DNA from: Gemmatimonadota bacterium
Lineage (GTDB): Bacteria > Gemmatimonadota > Gemmatimonadetes > Longimicrobiales > Gaopeijiaceae
Length of the DNA stretch: 64,000 nt
NCBI GenBank assembly: GCA_016873995.1
Contig: VGVR01000002.1
Location: 119,135-183,134 of the forward strand
Direction: 5' to 3'
Position 1 is the first letter of the stretch. Each line of letters opens with the position of its first letter. Positions 41,612 to 49,950 of the stretch are shown piece after piece. The notes under the pieces were generated by a model that searched no databases, was not told where the DNA came from, and saw only the letters and a list, made by a program, of their open reading frames with translations. Position numbers and translations under genes: made by a program.

Positions 41612-44269
41612 ATGCGGTCGAGCACCATCGGGCGGGTCTCTCGGCTCGCGCTCGCGTGGCTCCTCATCGGCGGCGGCGGCGCCCAGGCGCAGTCTCTGGA
41701 GGACGCCGGGGCGGTGGGGGTGGGGCTACGCCTCCGTCAGCTCGATGGAGTGAAGCGCGTCCTCATGATCGCGGCGCACCCCGACGACGAGGACACGAGC
41801 TTGCTCGCCACCCTCGCACGCGGATGGGGGGCGGAGACCGCCTACCTGTCGCTCACACGCGGGGACGGCGGCCAGAACGCGATCGGGCCAGAGCTCTGGG
41901 AAGGCCTCGGGGTGGTTCGGACCGGGGAGCTGGAGGCGGCGCGGTACCTCGACGGGGCGGAGCAGTTCTTCACGCGCGCGTTCGACTACGGCTTCTCCAA
42001 GAGCGCGGACGAAGCGTTCTCGCTCTGGCCTCGCGAGGAGCTGCTGGCCGACGTGGTCTGGGTTGTCCGCAAGTTCCGGCCGCACGTGATCGTATCGGTC
42101 TGGAGCGGCACGGCGCGCGACGGGCACGGGCAGCATCAGGCGTCTGGGATCATCGCACAGGAGGCGTATCGGGCGGCGGGAGACCCCACGCGCTTCCCGG
42201 AGCAGCTCTCTCTGGGGGTGGAGGCATGGGCTCCCTCCAAGTTCTACCAGAGCGCTCGCGGGGGCGGGCGGGGCGGCGCGCCGCCGGCCGACGCACTACG
42301 CATCGAGACGGGACAGCTCGATCCGCTTCTCGGGCGCTCTCTCGGGCAGCTCTCGGCGGCGAGTCGGAGCCGGCACCGCTCCCAGGAGATGGGCTCGGCT
42401 GAGACGCCGGGCCCACGCGCCACCGGAGTCGTGCTGGTCGACAGCCGCGTCGGTAACGCGCAGGGAATCTTCGCGGGCATCGACACGACGCTGGTCGGGC
42501 TCACGAGTGGCCTATCCGCGACGGCGGCCGCAGCCACGCGCCGTGAGCTGGAGGCCTACCGAAGCGCCGTCGCGCGGGCGCGAGAAGGCATGGGTCTGGA
42601 TCCCTCCGCGATCGCGGACGATCTCGCCGATGCCATCTCGCGGCTCGCGGCCGCCCAGACGAGCGCGGGGAGCAGTGCAACGCAGGAGCTCCGTCTGACG
42701 CTGGCTCGCAAGCACGAGCTGGCCACGCAAGTGTTCCTTGCCGCGGCGGGCGTGCGCTTCGACGTACGCACGGACGACGACCTGATGGTGCCGGGCCAGA
42801 CCGTGCGCGTGCGCGCCACGGTATGGAACGGCGGGCCGCTCCGACTCGACCGCCCCGAGATGAGGCTCGACTCACCTGCCGGGTGGCGCGTGACGCTCGC
42901 GACCACGGAGGGTCTCGGTGCCGACGGGGCCGTCGCACCAGGGGCGCTCGCCACGTGGACGTACGACGTCGCGCTGCCGACCGATGCGTCGCCCTCGCGC
43001 CTCTACTACCTGAGTGAGGGGCGCGACGGGGCGCGGTACCGGTGGCCGAACGACCCTTCCCGCTGGGGTCTCCCGCGCGATCCGGCGCCGGTACAGGGCC
43101 GTGTCGCGTTCGCGCCGGCAACAGGCGCGCAGCCGCTCGCGAGCGGCCGCGTCGAGACCTCCGAGCCCTGGCGGAGTGTCACCGTCGAGCCTACGCGCGG
43201 TGAGGTCTCCCGCCCGGTGCTCGTGGTGCCCGCTGTCTCCGTGCGCGTGTCTCCCGAGGGGATCGCGTGGCCGCAGGCGAATTCCGCCGCGCGCGCGATC
43301 TCTGTGGTCGTGCGCACCGAGGCCGAGGGTGGGAGCCGCGGCGAGCTGTCCGTGCGCGCGCCGGCTGGGTGGTCGGTGACGCCGGCGAGGCAGGCGTATG
43401 CGTTGGACCAGGCGGGCGCCGAGCGCGCGCTCTCGTTCGAGATCCGACCGAGCGGCACACCGCCGTCGGGGCAGCACGTCTTCGGCGTAACGGCGCGCGA
43501 CTCGTCGGGCCGCACGTACACGGAGGGATACACGCTGGTCGACTACGAGCACATCGACCGTGCTGCGCTCTACCGCCCCGCCGAGGCGCGCGTGAGCGTG
43601 GTTCCCGTGCTGGTCGCCGAGGGGCTGCGCGTGGGCTACGTGATGGGCTCGGGCGACGACGGTCCCGTCGCGATCCGGCAGCTCGGCGTCGACGTCGAGC
43701 TGCTCGACGAGAACCGCGTTCGCGACGGGCGCTTCGAGGGGCTCGACGTCATCGTGCTCGGCGTGCGCGCCTACGAGGCGCGGGCCGACTTGCGCGCCGC
43801 CGCCGACCAGCTGCTCGACTTCGCGCGCGCGGGTGGCGTGGTCATCGCGCAGTACAACCGCGAATCGCTCGGCACCCTCCCACCTTATTCCCTGGTCGTC
43901 GGCGGCACGAACCCTCGCGTCGCCGACGAGCGCGCGCCCGTGCGCATCCTCGCCCCCACAGCCCCGGTGTTCACGGCGCCGAACCGCATCACACAGGCCG
44001 ACTTCGACGGGTGGGTGCAGGAGCGTGGGCTCTACTTCGGAGAGGAGTGGGACGACGCGTACTGGCCCCTGCTAGAGATGGGCGATCCCGGCGAGGCGCC
44101 CCAGCGCGGGTCGCTCCTGGTGGCGCCGGTGGGCGACGGTCTCTTCGTCTACTCCGCGCTCGCGTTCTTCCGGCAGTGGGCCAGCGGTGTACCGGGCCCC
44201 TACCGGCTCTTCGCGAATCTGCTGTCGCTCGATCCGGCGGCGTGGCGCGGGTTCACCGTGCGGCCCTGA
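41612..44269 (+). CDS. secreted PIG-L family deacetylase
   Basis: This 885-residue protein has a signal peptide (1-27, ending AQAQ). A LmbE/PIG-L zinc deacetylase domain (about 45-300) carries AAHPDDED (H56, D58, D59) and the later RDGHGQHQASG zinc His pair. The remaining 580 residues hold two beta-sandwich domains (about 380-480 and 520-640; NEW3/CARDB-like) and a C-terminal glutamine-amidotransferase-like flavodoxin fold (about 660-870). The last includes VIVLGVRAYEARADLRA and GGVVIAQYN. Cytoplasmic PIG-L enzymes remove N-acetyl groups from GlcNAc conjugates; this large exported form would act on extracellular amino sugars. A GAGGAG precedes the ATG. Confidence 0.87.
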   Translation: MRSSTIGRVSRLALAWLLIGGGGAQAQSLEDAGAVGVGLRLRQLDGVKRVLMIAAHPDDEDTSLLATLARGWGAETAYLSLTRGDGGQNAIGPELWEGLGVVRTGELEAARYLDGAEQFFTRAFDYGFSKSADEAFSLWPREELLADVVWVVRKFRPHVIVSVWSGTARDGHGQHQASGIIAQEAYRAAGDPTRFPEQLSLGVEAWAPSKFYQSARGGGRGGAPPADALRIETGQLDPLLGRSLGQLSAASRSRHRSQEMGSAETPGPRATGVVLVDSRVGNAQGIFAGIDTTLVGLTSGLSATAAAATRRELEAYRSAVARAREGMGLDPSAIADDLADAISRLAAAQTSAGSSATQELRLTLARKHELATQVFLAAAGVRFDVRTDDDLMVPGQTVRVRATVWNGGPLRLDRPEMRLDSPAGWRVTLATTEGLGADGAVAPGALATWTYDVALPTDASPSRLYYLSEGRDGARYRWPNDPSRWGLPRDPAPVQGRVAFAPATGAQPLASGRVETSEPWRSVTVEPTRGEVSRPVLVVPAVSVRVSPEGIAWPQANSAARAISVVVRTEAEGGSRGELSVRAPAGWSVTPARQAYALDQAGAERALSFEIRPSGTPPSGQHVFGVTARDSSGRTYTEGYTLVDYEHIDRAALYRPAEARVSVVPVLVAEGLRVGYVMGSGDDGPVAIRQLGVDVELLDENRVRDGRFEGLDVIVLGVRAYEARADLRAAADQLLDFARAGGVVIAQYNRESLGTLPPYSLVVGGTNPRVADERAPVRILAPTAPVFTAPNRITQADFDGWVQERGLYFGEEWDDAYWPLLEMGDPGEAPQRGSLLVAPVGDGLFVYSALAFFRQWASGVPGPYRLFANLLSLDPAAWRGFTVRP

Positions 44270-44329
44270 CGGGTCGCATCCCTCCTTTCCCCGCGCGCGG
44301 TTGCGCTTCCGCGCCAGTCGCGGTTGCGC

Positions 44330-46003
44330 TCAGCTCGTCGCCGCCCGCTCGCCCGAGCCCGTGCTGAAGGCGACGCCCACCGCGAGCACCACGGCGGCGC
44401 CGATCACGTTTTGCCAGAGGTAAGCGATCTCGGTGCGGAACGCCACAAAGCCCACGACTGCCATGCCCGTGATGAGCCCGACGAAGGCGCCCCGGGCGCG
44501 TGCACGCGGCACCATGGCGAGCAGGAAGACGCCCAGGATCGAGCCGTAGAAGAAAGAGCCGAACTGGTTCACCACTTCGATGAGCGAGCCGAGCGTGGCC
44601 GCGTAGGTTGCGACGACGCACGCGAAGATCCCCCAGAAAGCGGTGGCGCCCTTGGAGACGCGCAGGTAGTGCGCGTCGTTTTCTTCGCGTCGCCACCAGC
44701 GCCGGTAGAAGTCGATGACGGTCGCGGTAGCGAGCGAGTTCAGCTCGGCCGCGATGCTCGACATGGCTGCGGCCATCACCCCCGCGATGAACAGCCCCGC
44801 GAGTCCCAGCGGGAGCTCGTTCAGCACGAAGCGCGGGATGATGTAGTTGACGGCACCGGTCGGTTCCCCCGTGACCTCTCCGGCGAGCGCGGTCGCCTCG
44901 CTGCGGATCGACTGGATGTCGGCTTCGCGCGCCAGGAACGCCTCCCGGGCCGCGAGCTCCGCTGCATCGTCCGGGGCGTCCGCGACGGCGCGCGCTGCGG
45001 TCTGCCGAGCGCCGAACGCGGCCTCGTAGCGTGCCTCGAGCGCGCCGTATTCGTCGGCTCGCGCGGCCAGGACGGCGGACTCGTGCGCCGGGTTGTGCAG
45101 CAGCGGCGGCTGCACGAACTGGTAGTAGACGAACACGCCCACGCCGACGAACAGCACCAGCGTCTGCAGCGGGATCTTCCAGTACGCGCTCATTAGCAGG
45201 CTGGTGCGCGCCTGCTCGACGGATTTGGCGGTGAGGAAGCGCTGCACCTGGCTCTGGTCGGTGCCGAAGTACGACAGCATCAGGAACGTCCCGCCGATCA
45301 GGCCCGACCAGAACGTGTACGTCTCGTTCAGGTCGAACGAGAAGTCGAACGCGGCGAGTCGTCCGGTCGCGCCCGCGATCCGGAGCCCCTCCTGGGGGCT
45401 GACCGGCATCTGCACCAGGAGCACGAGCATCATGGCGACCAGTGCGACGACGATCAGCACCATCTGCTTCACGTCCGCCCACGCGACCGCCTGCACGCCC
45501 CCGACCATCGTGTAGATCACCGTCGGAACGCCGATGAGCGCCACGCTCCACGCGACCGGTATCCCCCAGATCGCGCTGAACACCACGGCTGGCGCCGCGA
45601 TGATCGTCCCGCACGACATGCCGCGCGACAGCAGGAAGAGCAGGGAGGTGAGCGACCGCGTCTTGGCATCGAAGCGCCGCTCGAGGTACTCGTACGCGGT
45701 ATAGACGCCACTGCCGTGCAACATTGGCACGAGGGTGACGCCGAGGATCACCATCGCGAGCGGGAGGCCCAAGTAGATCTGAATGAAGCGAAGGCCGTCC
45801 GTAGCACCCTGGCCCGTGGTGCCGATCATGGTGACCGCGGAGAGCTGCGTGGCCATCACGCTGAGTCCCACAACCCACCACGAGAGACTCTTGTTGGCCA
45901 CGAAGTACCCCGAGACGGAATCCGTGTCCTTCGACCGCCGGACACCGTCCACGATCACGTAGACGAGGTACGCGATCACGATCGCCCAGTTGATCCAGTG
46001 CAC
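44330..46003 (-). CDS. sodium:solute symporter
   Basis: This 557-residue SSS-family transporter has about 13 to 14 membrane helices. The N-terminus reads WINWAIVIAYLVYVIVDG. Typical motifs are GYFVANKSLSWWVVGLSVMATQLSAVTMIGTTGQG and, in the last third, GLAGLFIAGVMAAAMSSIAAELNSLATATVIDFYRR, a sodium-site helix. A long charged periplasmic or cytoplasmic loop (about 285-355) is rich in Ala, Asp and Glu. GTG 46003 starts the protein at the first helix. A longer frame to 46228 runs over the small peptide gene and is rejected. The substrate is unknown. Confidence 0.9.
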   Translation of the reverse strand: MHWINWAIVIAYLVYVIVDGVRRSKDTDSVSGYFVANKSLSWWVVGLSVMATQLSAVTMIGTTGQGATDGLRFIQIYLGLPLAMVILGVTLVPMLHGSGVYTAYEYLERRFDAKTRSLTSLLFLLSRGMSCGTIIAAPAVVFSAIWGIPVAWSVALIGVPTVIYTMVGGVQAVAWADVKQMVLIVVALVAMMLVLLVQMPVSPQEGLRIAGATGRLAAFDFSFDLNETYTFWSGLIGGTFLMLSYFGTDQSQVQRFLTAKSVEQARTSLLMSAYWKIPLQTLVLFVGVGVFVYYQFVQPPLLHNPAHESAVLAARADEYGALEARYEAAFGARQTAARAVADAPDDAAELAAREAFLAREADIQSIRSEATALAGEVTGEPTGAVNYIIPRFVLNELPLGLAGLFIAGVMAAAMSSIAAELNSLATATVIDFYRRWWRREENDAHYLRVSKGATAFWGIFACVVATYAATLGSLIEVVNQFGSFFYGSILGVFLLAMVPRARARGAFVGLITGMAVVGFVAFRTEIAYLWQNVIGAAVVLAVGVAFSTGSGERAATS

Positions 46004-46008
46004 GCGCG

Positions 46009-46128
46009 CTACACGTTGTAGAAGAGCTGGATCAGGCCGAGCGCCACGAGGGCGACCGCCTGCACGACGAGCACCCGTACGAGCGTGGTGCGGAAGCTCG
46101 GTGGAACGGAGGGGTCGCGAATAGGCAC
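46009..46128 (-). CDS. 39-residue membrane peptide upstream of the symporter
   Basis: This ORF starts at GTG 46128 ([15 protein letters not shown]), has one hydrophobic helix ([21 protein letters not shown]) and stops five bases before the symporter start, on the same strand. The tight spacing and clean hydrophobic profile suggest a real small subunit or coupled leader peptide. It is too short for known symporter small subunits (DUF4212 is about 80 residues or more). No homologue is recognised. Confidence 0.45.
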   Translation of the reverse strand: MPIRDPSVPPSFRTTLVRVLVVQAVALVALGLIQLFYNV

Positions 46129-46310
46129 GGCAGCAGGGGTTGGGAGTCGTCGCGGCGGGCGGGGACGCGCGCGTAGGTTCGATCGCGGCGAGCGGGGCCG
46201 CAAGGCGCGGGCATTGGGTTGCTGCCACGTGGGAGAGGCGCCCCGCGCGAATCGACTCGATAGATTCGGCGCCGGCCCGCCCTCATCCACAACTCGACAC
46301 CAGGCCTGCC

Positions 46311-46781
46311 ATGTCAGCCATCGTTCCGAAACGTGTGACCGCCCGCATCGAGGGTGACTTCGTCGTCTTCCTCATCGGCATGCGCATCAACAAGCCCTGG
46401 AAGATCCACAAGTGGTTCCCGGTGTTCAGGGCGATGCCCAAGTTGATCCGTGAGCTCGAGCGGCGGCCCGAGTCGGGGTTTCTCGGCCACATTTTCGGGC
46501 CGACCGCGATCGTGCAATACTGGCGTTCGTTCGAGCACCTCTAGGCCTACGCCCGGGATCCCAATCAACCGCACTGGCCGGCGTGGACCGACTTCAACCG
46601 CAAAGTGGGCGGGAGCCGGGGCGACGTGGGGATTTGGCACGAGACGTACAAGGTGCGCGCCGGCGAGTACGAGTGCGTCTACAGCGGTATGCCGCCGTTC
46701 GGGCTGCTGAAGGCGAGCTCCACGCTCGACGTGTCGGAGCGACTGGATTCTGCTCGAGCCCGAATGGGGGTAGGCGGCTGA
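46311..46781 (+). pseudogene. DUF4188 (monooxygenase-like) gene with in-frame amber codon
   Basis: The frame starts [20 protein letters not shown] and reads through [16 protein letters not shown], then meets TAG (46542-46544). It continues in the same frame without another stop as [21 protein letters not shown] ... [12 protein letters not shown] to TGA 46779-46781. Both halves match the DUF4188 family, which is about 155 residues long. The usual residue at the stop is Glu, so GAG to TAG is a likely single-base change. Product if read through is 156 residues. It is either a pseudogene or a sequencing error. A TAGATT box lies at 46261-46266. Confidence 0.75.
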
Positions 46782-46814
46782 ACCAGTCGGGGGTGCGCTC
46801 TCGGAGAGCCCCCC

Positions 46815-47905
46815 TCAGTCCCCCATACAGATGCCCATGGCGCGCGCGGTCTGCACTTCGTCGCCGTCGACGGGCACCGTCTTCGTGCGGGCGATCGCAT
46901 CCGCCAACGGAACGGCCAGCACGTCCGGCGGGTCGAGCGCGACCATGGTGCCGAACTTCCCTTCCTCGACCAATCGGACGGCGGCGGCCCCGAAGCGGAG
47001 CGCGAGCAGGCGGTCGTAGGCGTTCGGCCCGCCGCCGCGCTGCAGGTGGCCGAGCACCAGCTCGTGTGTCTCGCGCCCAGTGCGCTCGTTGATCTCGCGC
47101 GCCACGACCTCGGCCATTCCGCCCAACCGCCGCTGCCCGCCCCCTTGGTCTGTTTGAAGAGCGGCTCCCCGCCCACAGGGTAGGCGCCTTCGGCTACCAC
47201 CACGATCGCGAAGTTGCGAACTTCGGCGTAGCGCCTCTCGATCTTCGCGCACACTACATCCAGGTCGTACGGGATCTCGGGAATCAAGATGACGTCCGCC
47301 GTGCCGGCCAGTCCCGCGTGCAGCGCGATCCATCCGGCGTTCCGCCCCATCAGCTCCACCACCATCACGCGCTCGTGCGCCTCGGCGGTCGAGTGCAGCT
47401 TGTCGATCGCGTCGGTCGCAGTCTCGACGGCGGTGGTGAATCCGAACGTGAGAGCGGTAGCCGCCAGGTCATTGTCGATGGTCTTCGGTACGCCGACGAC
47501 CCGGACGCCTCGCTGCGACAGCTTGTGCGCTATGTCGAGCGAGCCGTCGCCTCCGATCGCGATCAGCGCGTCGACCCCGTGGCGTGTCAGCGCATCGATG
47601 ACGTCCTGCGATCGATCGACGACCGTGACCTTACCGCTCCCGTCGGTAACGTGATACTTGAGCGGATTGCCCCGGTTGGTCGTGCCGAGGATGGTGCCGC
47701 CGAGGTGGGTGATGCCGCGGACGGCCTTCCGGTCCAGACGGACGAGAGCGTCGTCGTGCAGGAGTCCGTCATAGCTGTCGGTGATGCCGTACACCTCCCA
47801 GCCGAGACCGTCGGCGGCGAGGACGACTGCGCGGATCACCGCGTTCAAGCCGGGGGCGTCGCCACCTCCCGTGTTCACCGCGATGCGTCAGATCTGCGTC
47901 GTCAT
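46815..47905 (-). pseudogene. 6-phosphofructokinase gene with early stop and frameshift
   Basis: The natural start is ATG 47905, with GGAA seven bases before it. The frame reads MTTQI, then TGA (47890-47888), then RIAV, then NTGGGDAPGLNAVIR, the usual PFK N-terminus. Later motifs are IGGDGSLDIA, GVPKTIDNDL and MGRNAGWIALHAGLAG. After FKQTKG the frame is lost. Adding one G to the five-G run at 47144-47140 restores it as GQRRLGGMAEVVAREI ... GHLQRGG ... MGICMGD. With that base the protein would be 363 residues, normal for the family. CGA to TGA at codon 6 is the simplest cause of the stop. Reinitiation at GTG 47878 could bypass the stop but not the frameshift. Confidence 0.85.
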
Positions 47906-47924
47906 GGCTTCCGTTCAAGCGAAA

Positions 47925-47950
47925 GGGCGTCCGGCCGGAGCCGGACGCCC
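47925..47950 (-). terminator. terminator of the beta-barrel gene
   Basis: A perfect 11-base-pair stem (47950-47940 with 47935-47925) closes a 4-base loop. On the minus strand it is followed by TTTCGCTTG. It lies 26 bases after the stop at 47977. Confidence 0.85.
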
Positions 47951-47976
47951 ATTGTAGCGCTAGGACCGGAGTTGCT

Positions 47977-49125
47977 CTAGAACGTCGCGCGGATGGTGCC
48001 CTTGGCCTCGAGGCCGAACACGCGCACGCCGTCGCCGGTCGCGTCCTTGAGCGACCCGATCATGATGCTCGCCTTCGGGAAGAAGTCGTGTCCGCCGAAG
48101 ATGCGGATCGGGATATCGCCTCCTGCAGACACCAGCCACCCCAACCCTGCGTCCGATCCGCTGGTGTCCTCGCGCGCCTGCAGCTTGAAGTCGACGTGAG
48201 GGCGGAACACGAACCCGCCTCCCAGCTCGAGAGTGCCCGTGAACCCCAGGAGGGCCAGGTTCTGCTTGGGTGTGTCGACGTCGCTGAACGTCCCGAGCGG
48301 TGCGCCCTGGGGGTCCACGTTCGGCAACGTGAGCGTCCCGTTCTGGCGGATGAGGTCGGCTGCGTACAGGGTCCACACGCCTGCGCCCATGCGGAACGCA
48401 TAGGTAGCGTCGAAACGGAAGCGCCTTCCCGCCTGGAGGAGGTTCTGCCCGTTCGCCTGGTCGCTCGTGTAGCTCATGAACGTGCCGCCGAGCGTGAGCG
48501 TGCTGTTGCCGAAGTTCCGGTCGAGTCCCAGTCGGATGCGCGCTTCGTTACCCGGTTGGTACTCGAGCGCGGTATCGTCCTCGCTCGGGTTGAACGTGCC
48601 CCGCACCGCATACGCGGCTGCGAGGCCGAGCCCGAAGTTGCCCATGCCACGCGCGACCGCCACCGACGGCGTGACCGCGAAGCCGCGGCCCCAGCTGGCC
48701 TCGCGGAAACCGAGCAGATCGGTGGCGAGCAGCGACGCGACGATCGCCTCCTCACCGTCCCGCGCGGCGTCTCCAGTGGGCAGGTTGAGACCGAGCGTGA
48801 CGAGGGCCCACGGCGTCGCCTGATACGAGGCCCGTAGGCCGGTGTCGACGGGGCCCGACAGCTTGTAGAGGGTGTCGGCCCGCTCCACGCGACCCTCCGC
48901 CCAGGCGCCGTACACGTCGATGGCCAATGCCGAGGTCGCGGGAAAGCGGACCGCAACCGGGAAGAGGAAGAGCTGAGCCGCGTCGGCACCGAGACCCTGT
49001 TCGAACGCATAGCTCGTGAAGTCCGGGCCACCGCCCACCGTGACCTGCGCCTGCGCTCCGGTCTCGAGGAAGGCTGCGGCCAGGAAGACGATCGCGGCGA
49101 GGCGCCGAGCGCGCGGGAGGTTCAT
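47977..49125 (-). CDS. outer-membrane beta-barrel protein
   Basis: This 382-residue protein has a signal peptide (to about 27, ending GAQAQ) and alternating hydrophobic/polar strands throughout, ending in a C-terminal Phe (GTIRATF). This is the profile of a transporter-type outer-membrane barrel. I do not recognise a family. ATG 49125 overlaps the stop of the preceding TPR frame by one base (TGATG); a GTG at 49128 is possible. The TPR gene and this barrel were one operon before the rearrangement at about 49623. Confidence 0.75.
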   Translation of the reverse strand: MNLPRARRLAAIVFLAAAFLETGAQAQVTVGGGPDFTSYAFEQGLGADAAQLFLFPVAVRFPATSALAIDVYGAWAEGRVERADTLYKLSGPVDTGLRASYQATPWALVTLGLNLPTGDAARDGEEAIVASLLATDLLGFREASWGRGFAVTPSVAVARGMGNFGLGLAAAYAVRGTFNPSEDDTALEYQPGNEARIRLGLDRNFGNSTLTLGGTFMSYTSDQANGQNLLQAGRRFRFDATYAFRMGAGVWTLYAADLIRQNGTLTLPNVDPQGAPLGTFSDVDTPKQNLALLGFTGTLELGGGFVFRPHVDFKLQAREDTSGSDAGLGWLVSAGGDIPIRIFGGHDFFPKASIMIGSLKDATGDGVRVFGLEAKGTIRATF

Positions 49126-49631
49126 CACTCACCTCCCGGATTCGAGATCACGATGCGAATGACCGCACCGATCGCGCCCGAGACCGTATCCGTTCCGCCG
49201 GATTCTTGAACCGGGTCACGCGTGTTGGACTGCGTGGTCGTCGTCGCTTGGTCCTTGGACTGCTGCGTCGTACCGAGGTCGAGCGTGCCCCCGGTGGGTG
49301 ATGGCGCTACCGCCTCGGTGGCACTGGTGAGCGTCACGGTCGAGGAGCTCGCCGTGAGATTGAGGTCGTCGGTGGTCGTGGCGCGGGGGGGTGCGACCAA
49401 GCCGAGGTCGAACTCTCCCGTGGCGCCTGCCAGAGCAATCAGGTCGGTGGTGCTGCTCGACGATGCGTCGACCAAGTCGGCGGTTTCGGCCATGGCAGCG
49501 TCGCGCCCGGCGAACCCGTCAGGCTCGAGCTGCAAGGAGAGCTCGAACTGCGCCTGCGCCTCGTCGTAGTTGCCCAGGTCCAGCTCACGGAGCCCACGTC
49601 CGTAGGCCAGGAAGGCGAGCACGTTGTCCAT
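49125..49631 (-). pseudogene. TPR protein, 5'-truncated
   Basis: The C-terminal part of a TPR protein is left: AFLAYGRGLRELDLGNYDEAQAQFELSLQLEP, then a Ser/Thr-rich tail and SGAIGAVIRIVISNPGGE. Upstream of about 49631 the frame runs on without stop but no longer makes sense, because the opposite strand codes for another gene. An accidental ATG at 49631 could still start a 168-residue product. The gene is in operon with the barrel gene (TGATG overlap). Confidence 0.65.
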
Positions 49632-49886
49632 CCGGTCGCCGGCTTCAACAACACGATCGGTGGCTTCACCACCTACGAGCTCTCGCACGCGCTCAACACG
49701 GGCGACAAGTGCACGAACGCCGATCCGCGGAAGGGATGCGGCACGCTCAACAACGGTGCGATCGACATCGCTGCGAGCGCGGGTAACTCGCGTGGCTTCT
49801 TCGTCACGCTGCGCACCGGTAGCGGGGCGCAGGGCAACACGCAGTGGCCGGGCTTCCTCCGCTACATGAAGGTCGTCATCAAGTAG
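49623..49886 (+). pseudogene. unknown protein, C-terminal fragment
   Basis: The frame reads PVAGFNNTIGGFTTYELSHAL, then CTNADPRKGCGTLNNGAIDIA, then RGFFVTLRTGSGAQ ... RYMKVVIK and TAG at 49884-49886. Codon use is like the neighbours, and a terminator follows at once. Upstream of about 49623 the frame crosses into the TPR gene on the other strand and there is no start codon, so the 5' part is missing. A paired Cys and the strand-rich sequence suggest an exported domain. No family recognised. Confidence 0.55.
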
Positions 49887-49909
49887 GTGTGACCCACCTG
49901 CTCGGAGGA

Positions 49910-49939
49910 CGGCCCCATCCCCGCCCGGGGGTGGGGTCG
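49910..49939 (+). terminator. hairpin before DUF418 gene
   Basis: A 13-base-pair stem (49910-49922 with 49927-49939, two G-T pairs) with loop GCCC is followed by TTCGC. It lies 24 bases after the fragment gene and only 11 bases before the DUF418 start. Confidence 0.7.
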
Positions 49940-49950
49940 TTCGCATTGTG

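Noticed and set aside
44296..44330. two copies of CGCGGTTGCGCT between convergent genes
   Set aside because: Two 12-base copies in a GC-rich 60-base gap are too little to call a functional repeat.
47888..47890. selenocysteine recoding of the PFK TGA
   Set aside because: selA is present, but PFK has no selenocysteine at this place, no SECIS-like hairpin follows, and a separate frameshift already breaks the gene.
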